Positions 12,101 through 24,503 of a stretch of DNA of 64,000 nucleotides are shown in pieces. The position numbers and the translations under genes were made by a program. The notes beneath the pieces are model-generated. The model ran no database searches and was not told the origin of the DNA. It saw only the letters and a program-made list of their open reading frames with translations. Numbering within the stretch: position 1 is the first letter of the stretch; each line of letters begins with the position of its first letter. This DNA comes from Acanthornis magna (lineage: Eukaryota > Chordata > Aves > Passeriformes > Acanthizidae). The stretch covers positions 11,426,001 to 11,490,000 of the forward strand of contig JAWUZG010000032.1 of the NCBI GenBank assembly GCA_036785705.1, given 5' to 3'.

Positions 12101-13430
12101 GCTGCTGGCGACACAGGCCAACAGCTACAATTATGTTCCTTGCCTGTGGAGAGACCCCAGGGTCATTACTCTCTTCTGAACTGCTGCTGGCTGCAGTTTC
12201 TCTTCAGATGGACCAGGAGAAGGTGCTGCAGAGGAAATTTTCGGAGCCATGCTTTGTGCATCCTGCCCTGACCACAAGCAAAGCCAGCACATGTTTTTCA
12301 TAGCACCGCTATCCTGTTACTACCTTCATTCCTGTGGAGCACAGCGCTCCAAGAGCACCGAAAGTGACTGCTGCTTAACCAGTAGGAGACTACATCACTG
12401 CTGAGACAGCTGCCTGGAAATGTTAATGCTGCTCTGTGGTTTCTTCAGGACTCTGGGCCAGCATTTACCTCATCAGATGTCTTTCCTTTGCTGCCCTATC
12501 CCAGCCTGTGCTTTATTCTCAGTGCAATCTATTTTCCATGAGTGACAAGCCTGGGGGTTCCCAAAGGTACTTGAAGGAAATCAGGATGTAAAATGAAATA
12601 CACTGAGTATAGGGGAAGAAAGGGGAAAAACAAAAATAATACACTCACTGGTGACATGAGAAATCCTAGCCCCAGGGAAGGAGAGCAGGCAGAGGGTCTG
12701 GGAGAGAAGCACAGCAGAACCAAGGAGGAGGCATGGGGAGGTGGGGAGGGGCGAAGAGGTGAAGATTGCGATTCCAGATGAAACTGATGAGACTGCAGAG
12801 GAACGGAAACTGAATAAATTTACAGAATCTACAGAGGCAAAAATTTAGTCCTGTAGCCATTTTTTTCCACAGAGGCGCTATTATCATCTCTGTTTCACAA
12901 GTGGAAAAACAAAACATTTAAGTGATTTACTTTTGGCTGGTTTGGAACCCAGGCTCCTCCAGCCCTCAGGCATGGACATAACCAAGAGATTTATGTTATG
13001 TGTATTACTTACAGGTGACTTGGAGAAAATTGATTACAGTGACTTTAATGGGGCAATATTTAACATTCAGATACCAGACTGGGGTGTGGGGGAGGTCAAA
13101 TTTTGGCTCTGACCTCCACCTTCCTTTTTTACTTTAAAAAAAAAAAAAGGAAAAAAAAGGCTGTGTTAAAAATGTATGAAAGAAGCAGGAGAATAGTCCC
13201 AGCTATTTCCCTTTGTGTATGTAGCTTTCAGTGTTATTTAGGCCCATCCTGTGAATCAGTTGAAGGGTCAATAAATCTAGACCTCATTGGGATTACACGC
13301 ACATTACCTCCACTCTGTGGTTTCTGATTGATGCGCCCACTAGTTACCGTGTCTGTCAGCGTGCGCTTTTGCCTTCAGCAAGGAAAAATACTGGGGCTAC
13401 CTCTCAACCTGTCACACTGATTCTCCTGTT
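9191..13430. other. Unique AT-rich stretch
   Basis: No gene is recognised. An A-run of 13 at 13136-13148 is followed by a second A-run. A purine-rich G-run segment lies at about 12723-12760 (listed separately). No CR1 or LTR signature was seen between 9.2 and 13.4 kb. Confidence 0.45.
12723..12760 (+). other. Purine-rich tract with repeated G-runs
   Basis: The segment reads AGGAGGAGGCATGGGGAGG, then TGGGGAGGGGCGAAGAGG. It has three runs of four G plus several GG steps, so a two-tetrad or bulged G-quadruplex is possible. A canonical four-run G3+ motif is not present. Confidence 0.4.
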
Positions 13431-13433
13431 TGG

Positions 13434-13940
13434 TCAGATGGCCTGCAATGCTTGCACATGACAGCTTGCCCCTGCATGGGCACAGCCCACTTCCTGTTCC
13501 CTTGTGACAAAACATGTGTTGGTAATAAACTTCCCATTCATAATGCAACACAACCAGTTGATGTGGGTAATTAGCTGACATAACCTTTTCCATTTCTGAT
13601 TTTCCAGAGTCTGTGGTGGGTAGTGCACAGGCTCCCGTCTCCCTTTCCCCCACCTCACAAATAGCAGAGAACAATCTGACATAAATAGACAGGTAGTGTC
13701 AGAAATATGACAAAGAAGAAAAGAGAGACGCTGCAGACAGTCTGGAGCAAACGCCATCTCACTGCCTTCCAGTATACCCTCATGCTTTTGTGCTACTGTA
13801 ATGGCGCCTTGAAAATGGACCTTAATTTCATAATGATATGTGGCAAAAGTCCTTTCCTGACAAGCAACCATGAGTGCGGTTGGTAAGCATCTATTTGAAA
13901 ATGGAAAAGATAGATAGTCCTTACAGTAATTAAGTCTCAA
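13434..13940 (-). other. Longest non-repeat ORF of the window, unrecognised
   Basis: This is an uninterrupted reading frame of 168 codons starting at an ATG on the minus strand. The translation is Cys/His/Leu-rich without a recognisable fold, and it has no clear signal peptide or membrane segment. It lies outside any repeat I can identify. In 64 kb of six-frame bird DNA one ORF of this size is not very surprising, and codon use shows no obvious coding bias. It could be chance, an old retrocopy or part of a non-coding RNA. Confidence 0.12.
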
Positions 13941-14480
13941 AGGACTTTCTCTTCCTATTGCAGTTCAAAAAGAGAACCAGGTTCACAACACATCTTAAAT
14001 ATTTCAACTGTGTATTTCTCAGTAAGGGCTGAGGATTCAGAATGTGGGGATATCGATTACATCCTTTTTAAGCTTTCCACAGTAGGTTTCCAAGGAGGTA
14101 GCTAACTACAACTGAACAGACGACCACATTTGTGCTGAATAGCTAGAAAGCAAAGGAAATACATTTTGTGGTTTTTAAAAAGTTTTGTGAATTGTGGAAA
14201 AGATATGTAATGTTTCTACTGAAAATGTCATTATAATTATCTATACGTTTTCTATTTCACTCCAAGAATTTTCAACGATACATTGTTTTCTTGGTACCTT
14301 CATAAGTAACTAAATAACTGGCAGCATCACTGCCATGAAATACGTTTATAAATGACCTTATTACTATACAGCTGCTCTGAACATTGCACATATGACATAT
14401 AAATAATTGCACCTCTGACATTTGGTTTACAAAAATGATTAAAATAAGTAGTGTTGATTTGAAGGGTTTTTTGGTTTTTG

Positions 14481-14574
14481 TCTTTTTTTCTATGGAGACA
14501 ATCACACTAAACCATTCCATAGATATATCTTTTTTTCTATGGAGACAATCACACTAAACCATTCCCTAGATATA
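14481..14574 (+). repeat. Tandem duplication, 2 x 47 bp
   Basis: A 47-bp unit at 14481-14527 (starting TCTTTTTTTCTATGGAGACA and ending AGATATA) is followed directly by a second copy at 14528-14574. The two differ at one base (CCATAG against CCCTAG), so the duplication is recent. Each unit starts with a T7 run, a plausible slippage point. Confidence 0.95.
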
Positions 14575-16829
14575 TTTGGTCTTGCACAATATACAGCACC
14601 ATATGTGTGCACAATTCAGAATCACTTCCAGACACAGAAAGGAACAGGTCTGCAGTGGCCATTGCCTTGGGAGCTTGATCTGCAGCAGACCCACTTTGCT
14701 TTTATCATCCTTCACTTTCCACGGATCATGCGTCAGTTCCCTTTACATCTTCTCTTTTCTCACACTTGCCTACTCATGTCAGAACTGATTTTCTTTGGCG
14801 ATTACACTCTTCAGATTCCCTCCAAGATCAGAAAAACATTTACTTTACTTTTACCTTTCAGTTCACTGCCTGCTTTTGATAAAGCTGAGTATAGAAGTAT
14901 TAAAATACCAGGGGAAAGCCTGCTGTCACAATGAGTTTGATCCAAAGTCCTTTGAAGTCATTAATGAACCCTGGTTCCCTATTATTGCTTTTGGTCATTG
15001 GATCTGCCCATGGCTTTATACTTCAAGAAGAAGTATAAGTATTAAAAAGTTTTCAAAAGGTTTATCTGCTGGGATTACCAGTTTGATTTTCTGAATAATG
15101 TTCTCTAAAGATTCACATAAACATGTCAACACTTGAAAGCTCTCCCTAACACCTCAGGCTGAGATTAAAGGTCCTCTGCATTCACGGTGCTCAAAGTTTC
15201 ACAAACAGTGGATAATTTCAGCCTTACAACAGAGTTGCTCTTCAGTTTCTCACAGCTGAGAAAGGATACACTTTCTTGATTCTAGCATGAGAATCATCTG
15301 CTGCTGTTGGAAATATAGTCTTCACTATGGCAATTCTGGTGCAATATAACTGGAAAAATCTTGACATTATTTTATCTTGCAAAGAGGGCTCTTGGGCAAT
15401 TGATTACTTGTTATTGCCATGACTCTTTCTAAACCAATGTGTTTCTTCCCAGTAACCAAACAGTTTATATTTGAAAGGTGTCGTATTAAGGGAGGTCTAA
15501 ATTTTGTATCCACAGTTATGGATTGCAGTGACAGTTCACGTCATAGAAAGATCACATTTAGCGGTAGACAGACACATTTATAACAGGTACAATTAATTGT
15601 TTACATACCTGGTTTCTTTTCCCATGAAGTTCAGGCCCCCTAAGATATTTGGCTCTAAAAACATCAGTTTTGGAGTACTGTTTAGAGAACTAAAGGATTC
15701 CATAAATGAGTCTATAGTATTTGGGTTTGGTTCTGATTCTGAAATGCTACTACCAATTGAGGAATGTTTTGGGGGTTTTGGTGAAAATCTTCACTTTTTC
15801 ACAGACATTGCATTATTGTTTCCTATGATAGAAACATCTGTTCTCATTAAATATTATTCTCAGCATTTATTTCTTTCTTTGGACACAGTAAAAGACACTC
15901 TGTAATCAGCAGCACTAATCAAGACACTATAAGCAAGTAGGATTTCTTCCCTTCAGTGAAAATGCAAATTTTCTTGAGTCATTCCTTTCCTTGAAATTAC
16001 TTTATAAAATTTTTACTTGTCCTTTTTACCAATAGCACAGAAAATAAATGTTATCCAACCCAATCATTTGCCTCAACAAAACAAACAAATTGTTGTTAGC
16101 TAGTAACACTGTAGAGTGATACATCAAAGGAGCAGAATTTACACCCATGCCTTGTCTTGATTAGAGTGTTCAAGTTTAATTCAGCATGCCACTATTTCCT
16201 GCTGTCTGTTCCTCTTCATCAGTAACAAACACTGCTTAGAAGTTGTTGATACTGAGCACATGGACCCAATTAAATCTGTAATGACATTTAATTATTTGAA
16301 GCTTCAACCCTGATGTGGTCTCCAATTCATTCACCAAAAGGCTTCCATGTACTGAAGGAATTTCTTTGCTTGTGGTGGAACCCTGAAGTGCAGAACTGAA
16401 TGATCATAAAGTGGATAAATTAGGCACTGAACTGTCCTTTGATAGAGAGCCCCATTTAGCATTTCAGGCACTTAACAAACTATGCTCACACAAGTTATGA
16501 AACTGTGGACTATTCTAGTCAGTCTTGAACATTTGTTAAATACTACTATATGTAAAATATTTTATATTAAATATGGATCTACAGAGATAAAGTGTAATAC
16601 GTAAAATATTTACTAAAGACACACCAACCAAAGCACCTTAGAAGATAAACTAACAAAATAGAAAGCAACTCAAAAATCTGGTCACCTTATTCCTCTGTTG
16701 TTCAAGGTCATGGTAAAGAAACAGAGGTGAACTGTTCACATCTCATATTGTGCCAGAAAATGTTTCATACTATCACTATCACATTTCTTTTGGCTATCCT
16801 TTAACCTTCGAGGCAGATTACAGTTCCAA
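14575..16829. other. Unique AT-rich stretch
   Basis: Overlapping ORFs at 14539-14934, 14795-15094 and 15597-15905 (99-131 codons) show no recognisable domains. No repeat family is identified. Confidence 0.45.
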
Positions 16830-17345
16830 TGCAGTTGGCTGAGACAGAGTTAATAATTTTCATGGTACCTCTTTTGAAGCTGGTTTGGATTTGTGATGAA
16901 AAAAGTGTCGATAACACAGAGATATTTTAGTTATTGCTGAGCAGGGCTTGCACAGAGTCAGGGCCTTTCTGCCCCTCACACAGCCTCACCAGTGAGTAGT
17001 CTGGTGGTGCACGAGAAGTTGGGAGGTGACAAGCCAGGACAGCTGACCCCAACTGATCAAAGGGATATTCCGTGTCATGTGGCATCATGCTCAGCAATAA
17101 AAATTGGAGGGAAAGTTTTCCAGGGTTGCGAGGTTTTGCATCACTTGTTTTATTTTGCGTTTTTCAGGAGTGGGAGGGGTTTGGTTTTTTTGTTTTCTTT
17201 TTTGGGAGTTTTTGGGTTTTGTTTTTTTACTTATTAAGCCATCTTTTTCTCAACCCTTCAGTTTTCTTACTTTTGTGCTTCCAATTCTGCCCCCATCCCA
17301 TTGCAGGGATTGCCTGGTGCTGGCAGACAGGGTTAAACCACAGCA
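16830..17345 (+). mobile_element. Solo LTR, internally deleted (family B)
   Basis: This LTR starts TGCAGTTGGCTGAGACAGAG and ends near GGTTAAACCACAGCA. Collinear phrases shared with the copy at 32943 include GGTTTGGATTTGTGATGA, TTATTGCTGAGCAGGGCT, CCAGGACAGCTGACCCCAAC, ATCAAAGGGATATTCC and GCATCATGCTCAG. An ATAAAA core at the TATA position (about 17096-17103) follows. Between about 17110 and 17140 it lacks roughly 115 bp present in the 32943 copy and then resumes at CACTTGTTTTATTTTGCG. The region at 17165-17235 has become T/G-rich low complexity. No internal retroviral sequence adjoins it. Confidence 0.88.
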
Positions 17346-18210
17346 GCTGCTCACACAGCAAATAACTAGTTTTTGTTACTGCGGTTGCTGTAGCATCTCG
17401 TCATGAACCAAAAATGTATTAAAAGTACTCATAAACACCTAAAACACAAGAAGCCAGCATTCATATTTCTCTTTAAGGAGAGGAGCAGCAGTGGAAATAG
17501 GTGAAGGATCAGGGAGAGATAAAACCAGTTGATATTGATTTTGTTGAAAGTGGTGTTGACAAATACACTGTGCTTGTGGAGGGAGACACTTCACTGAGGC
17601 AGCATAAGCCCTGCAGTTAGAAAGTGCCATGGAGATGGCAGTAGTCCTTCTGACACATCCTGGACTCAGCCCATACACTGCTCACATGAGGGTGTGTTCT
17701 CCAAGCCCATCTACAGATTACTAACACCCTCTTCCCTCTCAGGAATCACCAACTCTGAATGAAAAAAAAAAAGAAAAGAAAAAGTAATAAAAATCAAGAC
17801 ATACAGAGAAAGCTTATGAGGATAAAAAAAAGAATGTTTGAGGCTCTGATTAAATTTCATATCTGATAAAAAAACAGCTGTACATAGTTCATCCAGATAA
17901 TGACAGGAGATAGATGGCACATGCAGATTTTTCAACAGTTTAACTTCAGGTTTCAGAAGAAAAGAAAGAATATCTAGATTCTAGCATTTATCTGGAGCCT
18001 TGAGGAAAGGACATTATGGATTAAGGCAAAAGTCATAAATATTCTTTTCCAGGGAAGCCTTTACCAAAGTGAAATCTGAACAGAAGGAAAACCTGGAAAA
18101 CATTACAGGAACAATTAACAATACCAATGTATTTCAGGTTACAGAGACCCTTCTTTCCTCCTGAAAAGGTCGTGACAGGCCTCCTGCTGTGCCAGCTTCT
18201 GGTGTCTGTG
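17346..18210. other. Unique non-coding stretch
   Basis: A- and AG-rich runs are present at about 17760-17785 and 17822-17835. No gene or repeat family is recognised. Confidence 0.45.
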
Positions 18211-18453
18211 ACACCTACACTGGAGTAAAAAGGGCAGCAAAATGAGCTGCATCAGAACACAGCATGCGAGGAGGTGGTGAGAAATCAAAATGCCAGTAGC
18301 AAGCTCCAGCAGGACACTTTGTTTCTAATAGTGCCATTAATTGCAAAAAGTTGATCCCAATGCTTTTTTCCGATGCAGCTGAAGTAAAAATGGCCTGCAT
18401 TGCATATCATTGAAAACAGAAAGCTCTCGTGCACAGTTTATGATTATTTTCAT

Positions 18454-18467
18454 CCAAGAGGGGGCAC
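18454..18467 (+). promoter_or_regulatory. CTCF-like binding motif
   Basis: CCAAGAGGGGGCAC matches 12 of 14 positions of the vertebrate CTCF core (CCASYAGRKGGCRS), including the whole AGGGGGC part. The surrounding 18200-18500 is free of repeats and contains homeodomain-type TTAATTGC and octamer-like TGCATATCA words, as conserved enhancers often do. This is a sequence match only, and occupancy is unknown. Confidence 0.35.
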
Positions 18468-18499
18468 CCCAGATGGTGATAATAACCCATAAGCTTGAG

Positions 18500-20330
18500 G
18501 ATACACAAGAGCTTTAAAAGGTTTGATTTAGAAGGAAGTTGCTTAATGAATGAGTAGCTGAAGGCTGAAAGATAATTTGAGTATTTCTTTTTTACCTTTT
18601 AGGTGTTTGATGCTGCAGATTTCTATTAGAGTGCAAGAGCTTTTATAGCTTGATGTACCTGGAGACCAAGTCACACTCTTTAACTTGCAGCCAAAAATAA
18701 GAGCATCTACCTGCTAAAAAATTAATTGAGCAATAGTAAAACACCACACAATAAAAAATTTTACTAAGAACATTTAAGGAACCCTTTCATTTGGATTTTC
18801 ACTCTGCTCCTTCACATATTCATGTATTTTTGTATCTCAGCTCCTGAAAGCAAGTTCCTTCTTTTCTGTGTTTCTGTGTTTTGTAGAACATCCAGCTGAT
18901 GGTAAATAAATACAGATAAGAAAAGAGCTTTCCAATACAGGTTGGAAGCTGCTATGCGAGAACTGGTGGGTTTAATTATTTTCACACTATTTATGTAGCC
19001 TCTCAGCCTCTGGAAAAGCATCCTTTACCAAGGATGCCTTTACAAAGCCTTTACAAAGTGCAAACTAGTTGTAAGTTGTTTTTCCCATTAGCATTACTAC
19101 TTTGCTTTCTTGAATAGGGTGTTGCATTCTGGGTCTAGAGAGGCTTTTTTCCAGCTATCTTTACTCTGGGTGGAAAAAAAATTCTCTTTGTTTTCTTGCT
19201 TTTGTGAGTGCTATTTTATATGGCTGTACTGAAGGCTTTTGCCAGTTATTCTGAATTGCAGTCAGTAGGGCATCTGTAAAGGATAGTCCTTACTACTCTG
19301 TGCCCTTATGCCATGTGCATAACACAAGAGGAGTAAGTTGGAAATCCTGGTGGTCTCCAGCACAGGAATGTCTGCTTTTGCTGCAGGAAGCTTGCAAACC
19401 CACATTTCTTTATATATTTATAGTTGCTCTGTTCTTTTTCTTTCCCCTTTTCTTCCATATTCCTCTAAAAAAGGAAGCAACAACAGCCATCCAACCCACG
19501 CATGCTCCCTGGTCAAGGCTCTCAGTTTTCATGTCTCCTACCCCTGGCACCAAAGACAGGATTTCAGCAGTTCCTGCTGGCCTCACAGATGCCTTAGAGA
19601 GTCCTTGCTATGTGACATACCCCAGGACCACAGCAGGAAGCATCTGTCTTCAACTCCTGTGTTGTATGTGCCAGCCCCATGCAGATGTGCCTCAGACACT
19701 GCAGAGCACTTTAAATGGTTCTGCTTAAGAGCCTAAATCTATTTCCAAAAATAAAACTTTGTAATATGACCCTAGAGGGGAAAGAAAGAGAAAAAAAAAC
19801 AGAAAAGAAAGAAAAAAGAGAGCTAAAGAAGAGCATGGAAAGAAGAGTGTGCAAGTGTTGAAACCCAGCGTAAATTGAGCTGACTCATCTGCCTTGGAAA
19901 TACAATGCATCCTGAACAGGAGTTTTTAAACCAAACTTACTTCCAATTGCTTTCATAAAATCCTGCTACGAGATCCTAGAGAATTCTTTCCAATGCAAAA
20001 ATAGGTGTCCTGCCTTCAAGGGCACTATTCGGGGATCTCTGAGAGCAGAAGATATTTAATGAAGTTGATTATGTGAAGAGGTGTCCCCATGCAATTTTTT
20101 TCAGCCAAGGAAGGGGAGAGAGCCAAGGGTCTGGAGTTTGCAGCACCTCAAAGTGCTGGCATCCTGCCAGCTTCTCTTAGCAGGCATATCCATGCCAGAA
20201 GTGCTTAAGTGCAAATGGCATGTAAACCAGAAACACCTGTCATTATTGTGCTGGGGGTGTATGTGGATAATTATGTGAAACTCTGTGAAAAAAGTGTGCT
20301 TTCCTGCCCAGAGAATGTAATGAAGTTTCA
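18500..20330. other. Unique non-coding stretch
   Basis: The stretch includes a direct 11-bp repeat (GCCTTTACAAA twice, about 19036-19057) and an A/G-rich low-complexity tract at 19780-19821. Two overlapping plus-strand ORFs at 19300-19736 (132 and 142 codons) cover a CA-rich segment and show no recognisable domain. Confidence 0.4.
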
Positions 20331-20560
20331 CAGTGTTGAGCAGCATGGCTGGAGCGGTTGTGCTGGTTTTATCAGCTGCCCTTAGCGCACGCAGCAGGGC
20401 TCTGCTCGGCCCTCCCTGGAAGCCCCGGCACAGCTGGACCTCCCTGCCTCCTCTGGATGCCTTTTTACAGCCACCTCACCCTGCTCACCCCTGTGCATCA
20501 GGCATAGCAGATGGCTGCACTGCAGCGAGGCTCATCTGAGCCCTTTTCCTTTCATTTCAA
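20331..20560. other. Locally GC-rich, CpG-containing patch
   Basis: The composition shifts from AT-rich to GC-rich for about 200 bp, with several CpGs (GAGCGG, AGCGCACGCAG, CTCGG, CCCCGG, AGCGAGG). A 68-codon plus-strand ORF (20333-20539) begins with a hydrophobic signal-like stretch (MLSSMAGAVVLVLSAALS) and ends Pro/Ala-rich. I do not recognise the peptide. The patch is too short for a normal CpG island but could be a remnant promoter or an old GC-rich repeat. Confidence 0.3.
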
Positions 20561-23017
20561 CAGCAGTAAATCTGTCTCTTAGATTATAAATATGGATTTT
20601 TCAAGCAGTACCTTGCCACGTTATATTCTGCCTTTGTGTGCAAGCAGTAAAGCTCTGACAAGACCCTGAGGGCAGTTTTGCAAAGGGCACTCAGGCTCTG
20701 ATTTTGTGCCAGTGTGGCATTGAGGCCACCCCAGCAGACACGTGCTGCTCCCCAAGCGAGCCACAGCTCAGACTCTACAGCTCTTTGATCCACGTTATAT
20801 TACAGGACCTCAGTACATGTGTCAAGGAGCTGCACTGATGATTTGGGGGTACATACCTCTGGATGAGGCAGTCTTTGAGTTCAGAATAGCAAGAGAATAT
20901 TTTCTGATGGATCTCCTCATGGCTGTATGGAGTGAACCATTGTGGCACAGGAGAAGCCCTCATTTCTCCTGCCCTCCTCCCCTATCAGGTGTGATGGCAC
21001 AGTGTTGTTTTCACTGCCAGCTGGTACAGGAATGGTGTCTGGGATCAGCAGCTGGGATTAGCTGCTGAGATAATTAAGATAAACTTCTGTTCCAGAAGCC
21101 TGAATGTAGCTGGTTCTCAGGACTGAAAAATCCCCCTCCACAGAACATTGAGGTAAAAATTCTACTGGTAGCACTTAAAACACAGAGAACACAGTATGTC
21201 AGAAGGCAAATAAAAGCAATGAAGGAGAGGAGCACGTTTTTATATCGGAGAAAAGCTGTTCAACTGTGGGACCTGTCAAGTCAGACCTAGTTGTCCATAG
21301 TGAAGAAGGATCATTGTTTCATAAGAAAGTGCATGAACTAAACAGGAAAGGTATTTTATAACACAAAAGGTTCTGGTTTGGGACCTAAGAATACCTTACA
21401 GTGATGAATAAGACTCAGAGAAGTTTATGTTTCATCTAGATCAGTTACTGAAGGATGCCAGACTTCCCTTGGAGTCCTGAAAATCTGACCTGTAGAAGTT
21501 GTATACTCAACTTATTGTGTCCATGCAGAAGAAACCCGTAAGACTAGGCTCCCATCAGGCTGGGATTGAGGATGTATGTGTGCCTGAGCTACAAAAAGGA
21601 TGTCAGGGCTGGAGGAGTTTCATCATCCATCAAAGGAGCTTAGAAAAGTTCTACACACCACAGATGTCCCTTGGGGGGCTTAGCCCGTGGCAAAGCCTGA
21701 TCGGTGGGATTTAGAGATTCCCTTCATGCCAGACTGCCAGGCAGTGCATGGGAGCTGCAGTAGCTGGGACTATCCTTCCTGCTCGCTCTCTGGCCATTTT
21801 TCAGACGGTGGGCAAAGGACAGACACTTCCCTGGGCTGAAATCCCCCACACCCCATTGGGTCCGTATTGCCCAGGCTGTACTTAGAGGCCTCGTGAGTTG
21901 TAGGGCTGGCAAAAGTGGTCTTGAAAAGTGATTTCAGGGCTGTGCTTACCAGACCAAATAGATCTCTCTGAACTATTTCAGATTCCCCAAGTTCAATGCC
22001 CAGTATTCACTAGAGGGGTCAGTTTGGGTTGTGACTTTTACTTTTGGCAACCTGGAAAACAATCAGTTGAACTTTCCATATTTGAAAAGTAACCTAGGAA
22101 TTCAGATGAAAAAGCAGTGACCAGGGGCTACCACTTAGAGTCAAGTGTTGGGAAATAACAGAATTTTTGCCAGGGATTGATCTCTGGTATATTTTGAATT
22201 TTAAATAATTTCACATGCTGTGCTAAATTTTCATTAATAAGGATGTTTACTGCAATCTTCCCGTAATTTTTTAGAGTGAACCAAAATATACAGCAGCAGG
22301 GGTTCATTTGTTGAATTGATTTATTTTAAAGTTGGTTTAAGAGAAACACCCACTTTTTAGAGCCAACTTTTCATGTCCCTGTAGTAAAGGTTGTGCTTGG
22401 CTGTAACGAATTTAATATAATAGTAGGATTTTTTTTGTTAGTCTTGAAAACCTTTTGTTAGTCTTAAAATTCTGCTTAGCTTTCTCGTTCTCAGATTAAG
22501 TAAATGTGGTCTGCTGTACTTCATGCCAGCCCATAAAGTGCTCCTGAGTTCAGGCCCACAACAAATGTCATTAAAAGGGGCTGCTTGCCCTCTACAAAAG
22601 CCCCATGCACACATCTCATTCACAGAGTTGTTCTTAGCTCCATGAATTAAGACAGCTGTACAGGAGTATATGCACTATTGTAGACATTTTATACATAAAA
22701 CCAGTCTCTGTTTTTTTTCCAGAATTTCAAAGTCACCCAGAGTGAACCAATTAGAGATGCTGACATTTCTGCTTTCATTCCTGTTGCTGCAGAATGTTTT
22801 TACAAGTGATAAGAAATTGAATCATACTTTAGAAATATCCTGCAAGTTATTTAATCTTACGTAATAACTTCTTTGTTTTGGTCAGGGTCCCAAGTAGAAG
22901 TATCTCATCCTGAAACACCTTAGTGCTGCATCTCAGTCTTCCTCTGGAGAAAAGGGGCCATGTACTGATCTAGTTGCTCATACAAAGGTCAGTTCTGCAG
23001 TCTTTCTTTAAAGTCAA
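20561..23017. other. Unique non-coding stretch
   Basis: A 108-codon ORF at 20742-21068 has an acceptor-like TTATATTACAG in its 5' part, but I recognise no protein in it. No repeat family is identified. The segment at 22870-23017 may be an old, unalignable extension of the CR1 that follows. Confidence 0.4.
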
Positions 23018-23480
23018 TTTTCTCCAAGTTAAACAAAACAAACCCCTCAGCCTCTCCTCATTCCTTGTATGCACCAGCCTCCCATCTTGGTAACTCTGCA
23101 TTGGGTACCATCCCTTGCTAATGAATCTCTGGGGATGTAATACTGGGGAGCTGAAAACTGGACACTGCAGATATGGACTCACAAGGGCTGAGTGGAGTGG
23201 ACTAATTACTGTTCTGGACCAATTAGCAACTGCAGTCCAGGATGTGATGAGCTTTTTTCTCTGCAAGGTCATCCTATGGACTCTTGTTCAGCTTCATGTG
23301 TACCAGGACCCCCAGAACATTAACAGATTTTCTCCCTACCAGCCAGTTCCCAGTCTGGATTCACTCCCTCCAAGATGCAGATCTTTGCATTTCTCTTTGC
23401 AAAATTTCTTGAGATACAAGTCAGCCTGCATATCAAGGTTCATCAAGGCAGTCCTACCCTTTTGTGAGTCAACAACTTCA
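23018..23480 (-). repeat. CR1 LINE fragment, minus strand
   Basis: Phrases in CR1 order on the minus strand include CTCAGCCTCTCCTCATTCCT, GGGGAGCTGAAAACTGGACA, GATATGGACTCACAAGGGCT, GTGTACCAGGACCCCCAGAA and AGATGCAGATCTTTGCATTT. Both the extreme 3' end and the RT region are missing or unrecognisable. It is more diverged than the copies at 829 and 62021. The 155-codon plus-strand ORF across it is incidental. Confidence 0.85.
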
Positions 23481-23884
23481 GATAAGAATTCATTGCTATT
23501 ACTGTATGAAATCCACCTTAATAATTACCACTCATTCCTAAAAATAACTCACACAATTAATTATTTTTATTCTGTAAAATAAGCCAGTATTCTGTGATGT
23601 GTATGTCTCTAGGATTAAAGCTATTCACAATTTCTTGTTCTATCATTGTTCAAATAAATTTAAAAAAATCATTAACTTTCTTCTGCTTTGGTCTGTTATC
23701 TGGGAAAGACAACAGGGTCAAGTGAAGTCTTCCCACATGTTAGGTTTCCATTGTCAGATATTTGCCAAGGGTTCAACCACAGTTTCTTAGCTTGTGTTTA
23801 TAGCACCAGAAACTCCCAGGTGGTGTCTCTACCCAATTACCCACCAGGCTGGCATTAGCTTCTGTGACAAGTGAGGTATCACAC
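23481..23884. other. Spacer between CR1 copies
   Basis: The spacer is AT-rich with a TTTAAAAAAATC run near 23660. No recognisable element was found. Confidence 0.4.
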
Positions 23885-24503
23885 TTCAGTCGGCCAAAGG
23901 CAAAATGCTGCATCAAAAGCAGCATGGCCAGCAGGTCAAGAGATGTGATTATCCGCATCTACTTGGCCTTCATGAGACCCCTCCTGGAGTGCTGCGTCTA
24001 GGTCTGGGATCCTCAGCACAGGAAAGACATGGATTTATTGAAGCAGCTACAGAGGAGGGCCACAAAAATGATCAGAGGGATGGTACATCTCTCCAGTGAG
24101 GAAAGGCTGAAAGGGATGGGATTGTTCGTCTTGGAAAGAGGAAGTTCCAGGGACATCTCTTTGTGGCCTTTCAGTACTTAAAGGGTCCTTACAAGAAATA
24201 TGGGGACAGATTTTTAGCTGTGCCTGTTGCCATGGGACAAGAGGTAGTAGTTTTAAACCAAGAGAGGGTCTAGTCAGACCTAGATAAAAGGAAGAAGTTT
24301 TTTACGATGTCTGTGGTAAAACCATAGAACAGGTTGCCCAGAGAAGTTGTGGATGCCCCAACACTGGAAGCATTCAGGGTCAGATTGGATGGCACCCTGA
24401 GCAACCTGATCTAGTTGAAGATGTCCCTGCTCGTGGCAGGAAGGTTAGTCTAGATGGCCTTTAAAGGTCCCTTCCAATCCAAACTGTTCTATGAGTCTAT
24501 ATG
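23885..24503 (+). repeat. CR1 LINE 3' fragment, plus strand
   Basis: The element is collinear with CR1 from the segment CAGCAGGTCAAGAGATGTGA through CTACAGAGGAGGGCCACAAA and TGAGGAAAGGCTGAAAGGGA to the 3' end AAAGGTCCCTTCCAATCCAA, then CTGTTCTATGAGTCTATATG. It is about 620 bp with the 3' terminus intact and is one of the better-preserved copies in the window. It lies tail-away from the minus-strand copy at 23018, so the two form a head-to-head pair. Confidence 0.93.

Noticed and set aside
12723..12760. Canonical G-quadruplex
   Set aside because: Only three runs of three or more G occur, so the standard four-run motif is not met.
23115..23582. 155-codon plus-strand ORF
   Set aside because: It runs antisense through an old CR1 fragment and into AT-rich flank.
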